A model generated the notes under the pieces. That model was not told where the DNA came from. It saw only the letters and a list, made by a program, of their open reading frames with translations, and searched no databases. This document shows positions 17,731-26,208 of a DNA stretch of 64,000 nt, in pieces. A program made the translations under genes and the position numbers. The DNA comes from Achromobacter deleyi (GTDB lineage: Bacteria > Pseudomonadota > Gammaproteobacteria > Burkholderiales > Burkholderiaceae_B): the NCBI RefSeq assembly GCF_016127315.1, contig NZ_CP065997.1:3348001-3412000 (forward strand). Direction: 5' to 3'. Numbering within the stretch: position 1 is the first letter of the stretch; each line of letters begins with the position of its first letter.

Positions 17731-18702
17731 ATGCTGATCGGAAAAAAACATTTTCTGACGGTTGGCGCGATGGCGCTGGCGATGGCGATCGCCGCGCCGG
17801 TGGCGGCGCAGCAGAAGTCGGTGGCGATCACCGCCATCGTCGAGCATCCGGCGCTGGACGCCGTGCGTGACGGGGTGCAGGACGCCCTCAAGCAAGCCGG
17901 TTACGAGCCGGGCAAGAACCTGAAGTGGCAATACCAGAGCGCGCAGGGCAACACCGGCACCGCCGCCCAGATCGCGCGCAAGTTCGTCGGCGACAAGCCT
18001 GACGCCATCGTCGCCATCGCCACCCCGTCGGCCCAGGCCGTCGTGGCCGCCACCAAGGACGTGCCGGTGGTCTATTCCGCCGTGACCGACCCGGTCGCCG
18101 CCCAGCTGGTGCCCAGCATGGACGCCTCGGGCACCAACGTCACCGGCGTGTCGGACCTGCTGGCGCTGGACAAGCAGGTCGAGTTGATCAAGAAGATCGT
18201 GCCCAACGCCAAGCGCGTCGGCATGGTCTACAACCCGGGCGAGGCCAACTCGGTCGTGGTGGTCAAGAAGCTGCAGGAACTGCTGCCCAAGTCGGGCATG
18301 AGCTTGGTCGAAGCCGCCGCCCCGCGTTCGGTCGACGTGGCTTCCGCCGCCCGCAGCCTGATCGGCAAGGTCGACGTCATCTACACCAACACCGACAACA
18401 ACGTGGTGTCGGCCTACGAGTCGCTGGTGAAGGTCGGCAACGACGCCAAGATCCCGCTGATCGCCTCGGACACCGACAGCGTCAAGCGCGGCGGCATCGC
18501 CGCCCTGGGCATCAACTACCGTGACCTGGGCGTGCAGACCGGCAAGGTCGTGGTGCGCATCCTCAAGGGCGAGAAGCCCGGCGCCATCCCGTCCGAAACC
18601 ATCTCCAAGCTCGAGCTCTACGTGAACCCGGGCGCCGCCGCCAAGCAAGGCGTGACGCTGTCCGACGCGATCATCAAGTCGGCCGCGGTGGTGGTAAAGT
18701 AA
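17731..18702 (+). CDS. ABC transporter substrate-binding protein (COG2984, TrpX-like)
   Basis: The 323-residue periplasmic binding protein has signal sequence MALAMAIAAPVAAQ. Family blocks (ABC_sub_bind) include IVEHPALDAVRDGVQDALKQ, AQGNTGTAAQIARKFVGDKP, VYSAVTDPVAAQLV, VTGVSDLLALDKQVELIKKI, VIYTNTDNNVVSAYESL and ALGINYRDLGVQTGKVVV. Members of this group bind aromatic amino acids (TrpX in streptococci) or related compounds. Together with the permease and ATPase genes at 19094-20780 it makes a complete importer. The 391-bp gap and hairpin before the permease suggest differential expression. Confidence 0.87.
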   Translation: MLIGKKHFLTVGAMALAMAIAAPVAAQQKSVAITAIVEHPALDAVRDGVQDALKQAGYEPGKNLKWQYQSAQGNTGTAAQIARKFVGDKPDAIVAIATPSAQAVVAATKDVPVVYSAVTDPVAAQLVPSMDASGTNVTGVSDLLALDKQVELIKKIVPNAKRVGMVYNPGEANSVVVVKKLQELLPKSGMSLVEAAAPRSVDVASAARSLIGKVDVIYTNTDNNVVSAYESLVKVGNDAKIPLIASDTDSVKRGGIAALGINYRDLGVQTGKVVVRILKGEKPGAIPSETISKLELYVNPGAAAKQGVTLSDAIIKSAAVVVK

Positions 18703-19093
18703 AGCGCAAGTCGTTCGGCCCCGCCCGTGCCCACCCGGCATGAGCGGGGTTTTGTTTTATCTTGTTTTCTTGTGTTTTCCCCGCGCCGGTACGCGGGGTC
18801 CACAGGGCGGCAGCATTCACAAGATGCGCGCGGCCCGGCGCGATGGCGTTGGCCTTGAACGGCAGGTCGGTCACGGACCGCATGCCGCGTTTTGCTCCCC
18901 TGGAGCGCCCCTCAAGCAGCCCGCTTGCGGCCCTGGCCGCCAAGCCCGGCAACGCCTTGGCAGGAATCGAGAGAAAATCGCACGGCAGGAAACGTTTATT
19001 GCGAAAGCTCGGGTAAAACTGACCCCGAAACGCAAGAATTTGGACGTTCCCAATCTCTAATATGCTCGTTCCTTACCTGATTGGATTTGACCC
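18703..19093. other. 391-bp gap between binding-protein and permease genes
   Basis: No gene is supported here. Short open frames are present on both strands, but none has a convincing ribosome site or a recognisable product. The region starts with a hairpin plus T-rich tract (18719-18756). The last 70 bases become AT-richer (GAATTTGGACGTTCCCAATC, then TAATATGCTC), which may hold a secondary promoter for the permease/ATPase pair. Confidence 0.5.
18719..18756 (+). terminator. Probable terminator or attenuator after the TrpX-like gene
   Basis: CCCCGC (18719-18724) pairs with GCGGGG (18744-18749), with an inner TGCC/GGCA helix. The stem is followed by TTTTGTTTT. It would reduce read-through from the binding-protein gene to the permease gene, a common way of keeping binding protein in excess. 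Confidence 0.6.
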
Positions 19094-19984
19094 ATGTCAT
19101 TGTTCTCGTTGCTAGGCGCGCTGGAGATCGGCCTGATCTTCAGCCTGGTGGCCTTGGGCGTATATATCTCCTTTCGCCTGCTGCGCTTTCCGGACCTGAC
19201 CGTTGACGGCAGTTTCCCGCTGGGCGGCGCCGTCTGTGCCACGCTGATCGCCTCGGGCACCGACCCATTCGTTGCCACCATCGCCGCCACCTTCGCCGGC
19301 GCGGCCGCGGGGCTGGTCACCGGCTGGCTCAACGTCAAGCTCAAGATCATGGATCTGCTGGCCAGCATCCTGATGATGATCGCGCTGTATTCCGTGAACC
19401 TGCGCATCATGGGCAAGCCCAACGTGCCGCTCATCACCGAACCCACCGTCTTCACCATCCTGCAGCCCGGCTGGCTGTCGGACTACGTGGCGCGGCCGCT
19501 GATCCTGCTGGTCATCGTGATCCTGGCCAAGCTGGCGCTGGACTGGTTCTTCGCCACCCAGACCGGCCTGGCGGTGCGCGCCACCGGCTCGAACGGCCGC
19601 ATGGCCCGCGCGCAGGGCGTGAACACCGGCCGCATGATCCTGGGCGGCATGGCGCTGTCGAACGCGCTGGTCGCGATGGCCGGCGCGCTGTTCGCGCAGA
19701 CCCAGGGCGGTTCCGACATCTCCATGGGCATCGGCACCATCGTCATCGGCCTGGCCGCGGTGATCGTCGGCGAAAGCATCCTGCCGTCGCGCAAGCTGGT
19801 GCTGGCCACGCTGGCCGTCATCATCGGCGCCATCGTCTACCGCTTCTTCATCGCGCTGGCGCTGAACAGCGATTTCATCGGCCTGAAGGCGCAGGACCTG
19901 AACCTCGTCACCGCGGTGCTGGTCACGGTCGCCCTGGTCATTCCCATGCTCAAGCGCCGGCTGTTCGGCAAGAAGGGGCGCTGA
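19094..19984 (+). CDS. ABC transporter permease (COG4120, TrpY-like)
   Basis: The 296-residue integral membrane protein has about eight hydrophobic segments. Examples are LLGALEIGLIFSLVALGVYI, LLASILMMIALYSVNLRIMG, ILLVIVILAKLALDWFF and LVTAVLVTVALVIPML. The family motifs FPDLTVDGSFPLGGAV and ARAQGVNTGRMILGGMALSN are typical of permeases paired with ABC_sub_bind proteins. It works with the binding protein at 17731 and the ATPase that starts two bases after its stop. Confidence 0.9.
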   Translation: MSLFSLLGALEIGLIFSLVALGVYISFRLLRFPDLTVDGSFPLGGAVCATLIASGTDPFVATIAATFAGAAAGLVTGWLNVKLKIMDLLASILMMIALYSVNLRIMGKPNVPLITEPTVFTILQPGWLSDYVARPLILLVIVILAKLALDWFFATQTGLAVRATGSNGRMARAQGVNTGRMILGGMALSNALVAMAGALFAQTQGGSDISMGIGTIVIGLAAVIVGESILPSRKLVLATLAVIIGAIVYRFFIALALNSDFIGLKAQDLNLVTAVLVTVALVIPMLKRRLFGKKGR

Positions 19985-19985
19985 T

Positions 19986-20780
19986 ATGCTGTCCGCAAAA
20001 GACCTCAAGATCACCTTCAACGCCGGCACGCCGATCGAGACGCGCGCGCTGCGCGGGCTGTCGCTGGACATCCCCTCGGGCCAGTTCGTCACCGTCATCG
20101 GTTCCAACGGCGCCGGCAAGTCGACCTTCCTGAACGCCGTCTCGGGCGACCTGCCGGTCGATTCGGGCCGCATCGAGATCGACGGCGCCGATGTCACGCG
20201 CCAGCCGGTGTGGGGCCGCGCCTCGCGCGTGGCGCGCGTGTTCCAGGATCCGATGGCCGGCACCTGCGAAGACCTGACCATCGAAGAGAACATGGCGCTG
20301 GCGCAGTTGCGCGGCGCGCGCCGCGGCTATGGCCGCGCGGTCAAGGCCTCGATGAAGGAAGGCTTCCGCGAACGCCTGGCCACGCTTGGCCTGGGCCTGG
20401 AAAACCGCCTGACCGACCGCATCGGCCTGCTCTCGGGCGGCCAGCGCCAGGCCGTGAGCCTGCTGATGGCGGCGCTGCAGCCGTCGCGCATCCTGCTGCT
20501 GGACGAGCACACCGCCGCGCTCGACCCGCGCACCGCCGACTTCGTGCTGCAGCTGACGGCGCGCATCGTGTCGGAAAGCAAGCTGACCACCATGATGGTC
20601 ACGCACAGCATGCGCCAGGCGCTGGACGTGGGCGACCGCACCGTGATGCTGCACCAGGGCCAGGTGGTGCTGGACGTGTCCGGCGACGAACGCCGCGGCA
20701 TGGACGTGCCGGACCTGCTGGCCATGTTCGAGCGCGTGCGCGGCGAGAAGCTGTCGGACGACGCTTTGCTGCTGGGCTGA
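19986..20780 (+). CDS. ABC transporter ATP-binding protein (COG1101, TrpZ-like)
   Basis: The 264-residue ATPase has Walker A GSNGAGKSTFLNAVSG, Q-loop FQDPMAGTCEDLTIEENMAL, signature LLSGGQRQAVSLLMAAL, Walker B ILLLDEHTAALDP (His rather than Pro after Glu, usual in this subfamily) and switch His MVTHSM. The insert GARRGYGRAVKASMKE between Q-loop and signature is also typical. The start ATG is one base after the permease stop, so the pair is translationally coupled. Confidence 0.92.
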   Translation: MLSAKDLKITFNAGTPIETRALRGLSLDIPSGQFVTVIGSNGAGKSTFLNAVSGDLPVDSGRIEIDGADVTRQPVWGRASRVARVFQDPMAGTCEDLTIEENMALAQLRGARRGYGRAVKASMKEGFRERLATLGLGLENRLTDRIGLLSGGQRQAVSLLMAALQPSRILLLDEHTAALDPRTADFVLQLTARIVSESKLTTMMVTHSMRQALDVGDRTVMLHQGQVVLDVSGDERRGMDVPDLLAMFERVRGEKLSDDALLLG

Positions 20781-20810
20781 TCGACCGGTCCGGCCGCCGT
20801 CAGGCGCAAG

Positions 20811-20848
20811 ACCCGGCGTGGATCCCTCGGGATCGCGCCGGGTTTTTT
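20811..20848 (+). terminator. Intrinsic terminator of the TrpXYZ-like operon
   Basis: ACCCGGCG (20811-20818) pairs with CGCCGGGT (20836-20843), with an inner GATCCC/GGGATC helix. It is followed by six T residues, 31 bases beyond the ATPase stop. Confidence 0.85.
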
Positions 20849-20876
20849 CATGCCGGCGCGCGGGGGTAAAAGGCCG

Positions 20877-21575
20877 TCAGGCCGCCAGCGCGCGCCAGGT
20901 GCGCAGCAGCAGCGTCTCGATGTCGTGCACCGGCAGGCCGGTGGCGCGCGCCACGGCCTCGCGGTAGGGCGGCATGTTGGTGCATTCGAGCACGATGTCG
21001 CTCAGGCCCGGGGCGCGCCGCGCCAGTCGTTCGGCCGCGGCGACCACGTTGCGCTCGACCTCCCGCAGGTCCATGTCGATGGCGTTCTCCAGGATGCGCG
21101 CCTGCATTTCGCAGCCGGGCGCCAGGCCTTCGACCACGGCGTTGGCCGGCACGCCGGCCGCGTCCAGCACGGCGCGCTCGAGCGAGGCCGCGTCGAAGGT
21201 GACGATGCCCACCCGCGCCAGCCCGCGGCATTGCAGCAGGCTCGACGTCACCACCGGCACCGGCACGGCGGCCTGCAGGGCATCCTGGTAGCGCGCCAGG
21301 AAACCGCAACTGGTGGAGATCAACGCCGCGCCGTCGCGCGCCAGGCCGACGGCGGCATCGATGAACGGTTGCAGGAAGGCCGGGTCGGCCTCCTGCACGA
21401 TCTTGCGCGGCGAGGCGCCCCGCACCGTGACGAAGCGCGCGGGGATGCCGGCGCGGGCGTAGGTCTGGGGATTGCCGACGTCGCCGGGCGGGCGCGGAAA
21501 GCGCGTGTCCAGCATCAGCAGGCCGAGGAAGCCGGCGGGGGCGGTGGTGGTCGGATCCATGCGGGCTGGCGGCAT
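20877..21575 (-). CDS. Asp/Glu/hydantoin racemase superfamily protein
   Basis: The roughly 232-residue protein has the two catalytic-Cys segments of the Asp/Glu racemase fold: STSCGFLARYQDAL and VLECTNMPPYREAV. A GIVTFDAASLER strand begins the second lobe. Some members are racemases, others maleate isomerases or arylmalonate decarboxylases, so the reaction is uncertain. The start is ambiguous between 21575 (MPPARMDP) and 21560 (MDPTTTAP); neither has a clear ribosome site. It directly follows the DadA-like gene, with its start almost touching that stop (21577), suggesting a shared role in D-amino acid use. Confidence 0.75.
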   Translation of the reverse strand: MPPARMDPTTTAPAGFLGLLMLDTRFPRPPGDVGNPQTYARAGIPARFVTVRGASPRKIVQEADPAFLQPFIDAAVGLARDGAALISTSCGFLARYQDALQAAVPVPVVTSSLLQCRGLARVGIVTFDAASLERAVLDAAGVPANAVVEGLAPGCEMQARILENAIDMDLREVERNVVAAAERLARRAPGLSDIVLECTNMPPYREAVARATGLPVHDIETLLLRTWRALAA

Positions 21576-21576
21576 G

Positions 21577-22827
21577 TCAGAGGAAGCGTTCCGGGCGGAA
21601 TGCACCGTGGCGGCTCGCGGCGGCGCCGTCGGTCATCAATTCCCCCAGTATCTGCGCGGTGCCTGGCGCCGTGCTGAAACCGATGTGCTGGTGGCCCAGC
21701 GCCAGCCACAGGCCCGGATGGCGCGGCGCCTGGCCGATCATCGGGCGGCTGTCCGGCAGCGTGGGACGACGGCCGAGCCAGGCCTGCGGATCCAGCCGCG
21801 GGCCCAGGCCGATGGCCTCGCGCGCCCGGGCCTCGGCCAGATCCAGCTGGACGGGGCGGGCGGGCGCGTCGCAGTCGTCCAGCTCGACCCCGGTGGTCAG
21901 CCGCAGGCCGCGCGCCATGGGCGACAGCACGTAGCCGCCGCCGGTGTCGTAGACGGGACGGACCAGCGCCGGGCCGTCGGCGGCGCCGTAATGCATGTGA
22001 TAGCCGCGCTCGAACGCCAGCGGCAGGTCGATGCCGGTGGTCTTGAGCAGGGCCTTGGACCACGGGCCCAGCGCCACCACCAGCTCGGGGGCGGCCAGGG
22101 TTTGCGCGCCGGCGTCGCCCTGCACGACCCAGCCGCGCCCGCCGTCGCGGCGGATGGCGGCGGCCCGCAGCGTGCGGAAGATGCCGCCCGAGCGCTGGAA
22201 CAGGTCGGCGTAGGCCGCGGTCACGGCGCCGGGATCGTCCACCGAATACGAGCCCTGGATCCACAGCGCGCGCGGGAAGATCGGCGCCAGGGCGGGCTCC
22301 AGCCGCGCCAGGTCGGCGCCATCCAGCGCCTGGGTCGGCACCTGGTGGCGGGCGTAGGCCTCGCGCGCCAGGGCGCCGCCCTGCCACGCCTGTTCGCTGC
22401 GGAACAGGAAGATCCAGCCGCTGTCGCGCAGGCGCTGACGGGCGCCGGCCTGGTCCAGCAGGCGCAGGTGTTCGGTCGCCGACCGCCGGATCAGGCTGTC
22501 GAGCGCCGCCGTGGTTTCGCGGAACACCGATGGCCGGGCGCGCGCCAGGAAGCCCGCCGCCCAGCCCAGGTTGCGGGCCAGGTACGAGGCGCGGTAGCGG
22601 AACTGGACGGTGTCATTGCCCAGCAGCCGGGGCAACTGGCGCCACAGGCCGGGGTGGTTGAAGGGCATGAGGGAGCTGCGGGCCAGGACGCCGGCGTTGC
22701 CGGATGACGTTTCCCGGCCGGGATCCTGGCGGTCGACCAGGGTGACCTGCATGCCGCGGCGCTGCAGTTCCAGCGCGCAGCAGACGCCGACGATGCCGGC
22801 GCCGAGCACTATGACTTGCTTTCCCAT
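21577..22827 (-). CDS. FAD-dependent D-amino acid dehydrogenase-like oxidoreductase
   Basis: The 416-residue DAO-fold flavoprotein resembles DadA. The N-terminal dinucleotide-binding motif is VIVLGAGIVGVCCALELQRR, followed by TLVDRQDPGRETSSGNAGVL. The C-terminal part has TTGVELDDCD, RRPTLPDSRPMIGQAPRH and LALGHQHIGFSTAPGTAQIL. The start at 22827 (MGKQVIVLGAG) begins exactly at the flavin fold. Paired with a racemase-like gene, it could oxidise D-amino acids produced by racemisation. It could instead be a glycine or sarcosine oxidase relative. Confidence 0.82.
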   Translation of the reverse strand: MGKQVIVLGAGIVGVCCALELQRRGMQVTLVDRQDPGRETSSGNAGVLARSSLMPFNHPGLWRQLPRLLGNDTVQFRYRASYLARNLGWAAGFLARARPSVFRETTAALDSLIRRSATEHLRLLDQAGARQRLRDSGWIFLFRSEQAWQGGALAREAYARHQVPTQALDGADLARLEPALAPIFPRALWIQGSYSVDDPGAVTAAYADLFQRSGGIFRTLRAAAIRRDGGRGWVVQGDAGAQTLAAPELVVALGPWSKALLKTTGIDLPLAFERGYHMHYGAADGPALVRPVYDTGGGYVLSPMARGLRLTTGVELDDCDAPARPVQLDLAEARAREAIGLGPRLDPQAWLGRRPTLPDSRPMIGQAPRHPGLWLALGHQHIGFSTAPGTAQILGELMTDGAAASRHGAFRPERFL

Positions 22828-22973
22828 CGTCGCTGTCGCTACTTGAGTCGGTACGGAATCAAGGGGGGGGTAAGCGGCCGATTGTAGGGCAGCGGGCAAG
22901 CGTCAGCGAGAGCGGGCAATCCATGATTGCGACGCCGCGCCGGGCGGCCGCCAGGCGGGTCTGCCGGCGGCGA

Positions 22974-24611
22974 TCAGGCCGGCGGCCGCTGCCCCAGGAT
23001 GCGGCCGGCCGCCGCCACGCCCCACCACGCGGCCTCTTCGAACACCGAATACCCGGACAGGTCGGCATGGGCGAACAGTACCGGGCCGTCGACCTCGCGC
23101 AACGCCGCCAGGCCGGCGTTCGACAGGTAGCCGCAATAGGGCGACGCCATGGCGTGGCCGCGCACGGTGATCTCCAGCTGGCGGGCGCGGCGCCAGAACT
23201 CGTCGCCATAGGCGGCGACCAGGTCGGCGGCGGCCTCGTCGCGCAGCGCCTCGGGCGAGGCGCCGGCCAGCCATTGGCGCGCGTCCTGCGGCGTGCGGGC
23301 GCTGAGCGCGTGATAGGCGGTGAACACGGTGCGGGGCGAGCGCGCCACGCGCAGCAACTGGTGGGTCGAGACCACGTAGCCCAGCGCCTGGCCCTGGTAG
23401 ACCACGTTGTCCCACGACAGCGGTTCGCCCGGCGCCTCGCGCGGATAGCCGTCCATCACGAAGTTCGACACCAGCCAGGGCGCGTGCGGCGAGGCATGCG
23501 TGGCCGGATCGTAGCCATAGGCGCGGATGTCCGGCAGGATGCGCTGCGCTACGAACAGCGGCATGGCGCAGACCGCGCGTTGCGCCTCCAGCGTGTAGAC
23601 GCTGGTGGCCGCGCCCGGGGCGAGGCAATCGATGCGCGGGCCGGCGGCGCTTTCGCGCAGCCGCGCGGTGGTGCCCGGCAGCAGCCAGCCGCCGTGGCCG
23701 AGGCGGGCGCTGATGGCGTCGCGCAACCGCTGCACCAGCGGCGCCAGGCCGCCCGGCCAGGTCAGCACCGCGCCTTCGTTGGCGTTGGCGGCGTGGCCGT
23801 CGCGGCTGGCGAAATAGTGCAGGCCGGCCCAGGCCGAGACCCGGTCGTAGGGCGCGCCGTAGTCATCGCGGCAGCAGTAGTTCAGGTACCAGTGCAGCGC
23901 GGGCGAGGTGTAGCCCTCGCGCTCGAGCCACTGTTTGAAGGTCAGCGCGTCCAGCGCGCGCCAGGCCGGATCGCGCGAGGACAGCACGATCGGGATGCAG
24001 AAGACCTTGCGGCCGTCGCTGCCGGTCGCGCCGTGCAACTGGTCGACCCGCGCCAGGAACTTGCGGTGCTGTTCGATATCGGCCTCGGACAGGCCGTGCA
24101 TCGGCAGCAGGCCGTCTTCCCAGCGGCCGTCGCGCAGCAGGCGTTCCTGCGGCGAATGCGCCAGGATGGCCTCGTCGTAATAGGGCCGCTCGCCGAAGGC
24201 GTCGCGTTCGGCGATGCCGAAGTCGGCCAGCATCTCGCGCACGTGGGTGGACTGCATCGACGGCAGCGGCAGGTAGTGCGCGCCAAGCGGATAGTCCAGG
24301 CCGTCGCGCGCACCGGCGGCGGCATTGCCGCCGTATTCGGGGCCCTCGACCACGACGAAATCGGTAAAGCCTTCGCGCGCCAGTTTCCAGGCGCACGACA
24401 GCCCTGCCACGCCGGAACCCAGGATCGCCACCTGGCAGCGGCGGCTGCCTGAGGACGGCGGCAATGCCGCGCCATCGCGCAGCGCGTGGCCGGCCTGCAT
24501 GCCGGGATAGCGAACCTCGGGCGTGGTCTCGACCACGCGCGAACGGTAGTAGCCCGCCGTGCCCGCGGCGGCGGCGGTGGCCGCGCCCAGCAGGAAGGTG
24601 CGGCGGCGCAT
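22974..24611 (-). CDS. Tat-exported FAD amine-oxidase-like protein of the polyamine cluster
   Basis: The 545-residue flavoprotein starts with a twin-arginine signal (RRRTFLLGAATAAAAG) and a FAD-binding motif VAILGSGVAGLSCAWKLARE. The following block has VVVEGPEYGGNAAAGA and LDYPLGAHYLPLPS. The C-terminal FAD-closing region contains VLFAHADLSGYSVFEEAAWW. The fold is that of amine oxidases and protoporphyrinogen oxidases. Its start shares one base with the stop of the aminopropyltransferase gene (TGATG), so co-translation is expected. In context it may oxidise a polyamine or aminopropylated product in the periplasm; that is inference. Confidence 0.75.
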   Translation of the reverse strand: MRRRTFLLGAATAAAAGTAGYYRSRVVETTPEVRYPGMQAGHALRDGAALPPSSGSRRCQVAILGSGVAGLSCAWKLAREGFTDFVVVEGPEYGGNAAAGARDGLDYPLGAHYLPLPSMQSTHVREMLADFGIAERDAFGERPYYDEAILAHSPQERLLRDGRWEDGLLPMHGLSEADIEQHRKFLARVDQLHGATGSDGRKVFCIPIVLSSRDPAWRALDALTFKQWLEREGYTSPALHWYLNYCCRDDYGAPYDRVSAWAGLHYFASRDGHAANANEGAVLTWPGGLAPLVQRLRDAISARLGHGGWLLPGTTARLRESAAGPRIDCLAPGAATSVYTLEAQRAVCAMPLFVAQRILPDIRAYGYDPATHASPHAPWLVSNFVMDGYPREAPGEPLSWDNVVYQGQALGYVVSTHQLLRVARSPRTVFTAYHALSARTPQDARQWLAGASPEALRDEAAADLVAAYGDEFWRRARQLEITVRGHAMASPYCGYLSNAGLAALREVDGPVLFAHADLSGYSVFEEAAWWGVAAAGRILGQRPPA

Positions 24612-26122
24612 CAGCGGATGACCCTGCGCCAGTCCTCGTCGAAGTAGCGCACGAGCGACTGTTCGTTCAGGCGGTTCGGCGGCATGGCCAGCGCCGGCAT
24701 GTCGGCGGGAAAGTGGAACAGCTCGCGCAGGGTGGCGGGGTCGAGGTAGCGGGTGGGCACGCTGATGGCGTCCGGCGGCGTGTAGTCGCGGCGCTTGCCG
24801 GCCAGGATGAAGCCCCAGTCGCCGAACGACGGCACGTAGGCGTGGTACGGCCAGGTGTTCAGGCCGGCTTCCTTGAGCGTGGCGTCCACGCTCCAGAACG
24901 AGCGCGGCGCGAAGTAGGGCGAGGTCGACTGGATCACCATGTAGCCGTTCTCGGCCAGGTGCCGCGCCATCAGGTGGTAGACCGGCACCGAGTACAGCCG
25001 GCCCAGGCCGAAGTTGGACGGATCCGGAAAGTCCACCACGATGAAGTCGTAGACCTCGGCGTGGCTTTCGAGCCAGCGGCCGGCGTCGTCGTTGATGACG
25101 GTGACGCGCGGATCGGTCAGCGAGCCCTGGTTCAGTTTCGTCAGCGGTTCGGAGCGCGAGAACAGGCCGGTCATGGCCGGGTCCAGGTCCACCAGCGTGA
25201 CGTGCTCGACGTGCTTGTACTTGAGGATCTCGCGCACCGCCAGGCCGTCGCCGCCGCCCAGCACCAATACGTTGCGGGCCCACGGCAAAGCCTGCAGGCC
25301 CGGGATCACCAGCGACTCGTGATAGCGGTGTTCGTCGCGCGACGAGAATTGCAGGTTGCCGTTGATGTACAGCCGCAGGTCGTCATGCCAGCGCGTCACG
25401 ATCAGGCGCTGGTAGGGCGTGGTCTCGGCGTGCACCACGTCGTCGCCGTACAGGCCTTTCTCGGCCCAGGCCGTCATCTGGCCGGAAAACAGGAAGCCCA
25501 GCGCCAGCAGGCCCAGCACCACGCCGCCGCGCACGGCGCGTTCGGCCGGACGCCGGATCTCGTTGCGGAACAGCCAGGTGGTCCACAGCGCCACGCTGGC
25601 GTTGAGCATGCCGAACAGGAAGCCGGTGCGCAGCAGGCCCAGCTTGGGCGCCAGCAGCAGCGGGAATACCAGCGACACGGCCAGCGCGCCGAGGTAGTCG
25701 AAGGTCAGCACGCGGCTGACGATCTCGCGGAACTCGGCCTTGCGCTGGTTGAACACCCGCATCACCAGCGGGATCTCCATGCCAACCATCAGCCCGATGA
25801 TGAACACGCCGACATACAGCGCCGCGCGGAAGGGCGCCGACAGCCAGGCGAAAACCAGGAACAGGACGGCGGCGGAAACACCGCCCAACAAGGCGACGGC
25901 CAGCTCGACGTCGATGAACCGATTCAAAACGTCGTCGTCTTTTACATATTTTGACAACCACGATCCGATGCCCATCGCGAACAGATAGCAGCCGATGACG
26001 GACGAGAACTGGAGAATGGAATCCCCCAGCAGATAGCTGGCGAGCGCGCTGCTGATGAGCTCGTAGCCCAGGCCGCAGGACGCGACGATCAATACCGAGA
26101 GGATGAGAACGCGGTCGCGCAT
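24611..26122 (-). CDS. Membrane-anchored spermidine/spermine synthase-like aminopropyltransferase
   Basis: The 503-residue protein fuses a membrane domain (about residues 1-225, six or seven helices, e.g. LILSVLIVASCGLGYELISS, AVALLGGVSAAVLFLVFAWL, LYVGVFIIGLMVGMEIPLVM) to a spermidine-synthase domain. The enzymatic motifs are intact: LYINGNLQFSSRDEHRYHES, then NVLVLGGGDGLAVREIL, VTLVDLDPAM, VINDDAGRWL and VVDFPDPSNFG. It should therefore transfer aminopropyl groups from decarboxylated SAM. A SAM decarboxylase gene lies in the divergent operon at 29346. Start 26122 (MRDRVLILSV) is chosen over upstream codons. Confidence 0.88.
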   Translation of the reverse strand: MRDRVLILSVLIVASCGLGYELISSALASYLLGDSILQFSSVIGCYLFAMGIGSWLSKYVKDDDVLNRFIDVELAVALLGGVSAAVLFLVFAWLSAPFRAALYVGVFIIGLMVGMEIPLVMRVFNQRKAEFREIVSRVLTFDYLGALAVSLVFPLLLAPKLGLLRTGFLFGMLNASVALWTTWLFRNEIRRPAERAVRGGVVLGLLALGFLFSGQMTAWAEKGLYGDDVVHAETTPYQRLIVTRWHDDLRLYINGNLQFSSRDEHRYHESLVIPGLQALPWARNVLVLGGGDGLAVREILKYKHVEHVTLVDLDPAMTGLFSRSEPLTKLNQGSLTDPRVTVINDDAGRWLESHAEVYDFIVVDFPDPSNFGLGRLYSVPVYHLMARHLAENGYMVIQSTSPYFAPRSFWSVDATLKEAGLNTWPYHAYVPSFGDWGFILAGKRRDYTPPDAISVPTRYLDPATLRELFHFPADMPALAMPPNRLNEQSLVRYFDEDWRRVIR

Positions 26123-26148
26123 GGGGGTTCCGACTCTGAAAATGCGTT

Positions 26149-26180
26149 CGCAGTATATCGAAAGCGCCGTATATACTGCG
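26149..26180. promoter_or_regulatory. Inverted repeat shared by the two divergent polyamine-cluster transcripts
   Basis: CGCAGTATAT (26149-26158) and ATATACTGCG (26171-26180) are perfect 10-bp arms with a 12-bp spacer. They sit midway in the 86-bp region between the starts of the leftward synthase gene and the rightward DUF350 gene. The arms also contain TATAT elements that could serve as -10 hexamers, so a regulator bound here could control both directions. Confidence 0.65.
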
Positions 26181-26208
26181 CGCAATTAGGGGCCTGAAGG
26201 GGGCGAAT

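Noticed and set aside
18740..19060. Small protein gene in the gap of the TrpXYZ-like operon
   Set aside because: The open frame starts inside the terminator, has no ribosome site and its Arg/Gly/Ala-rich sequence looks non-coding.
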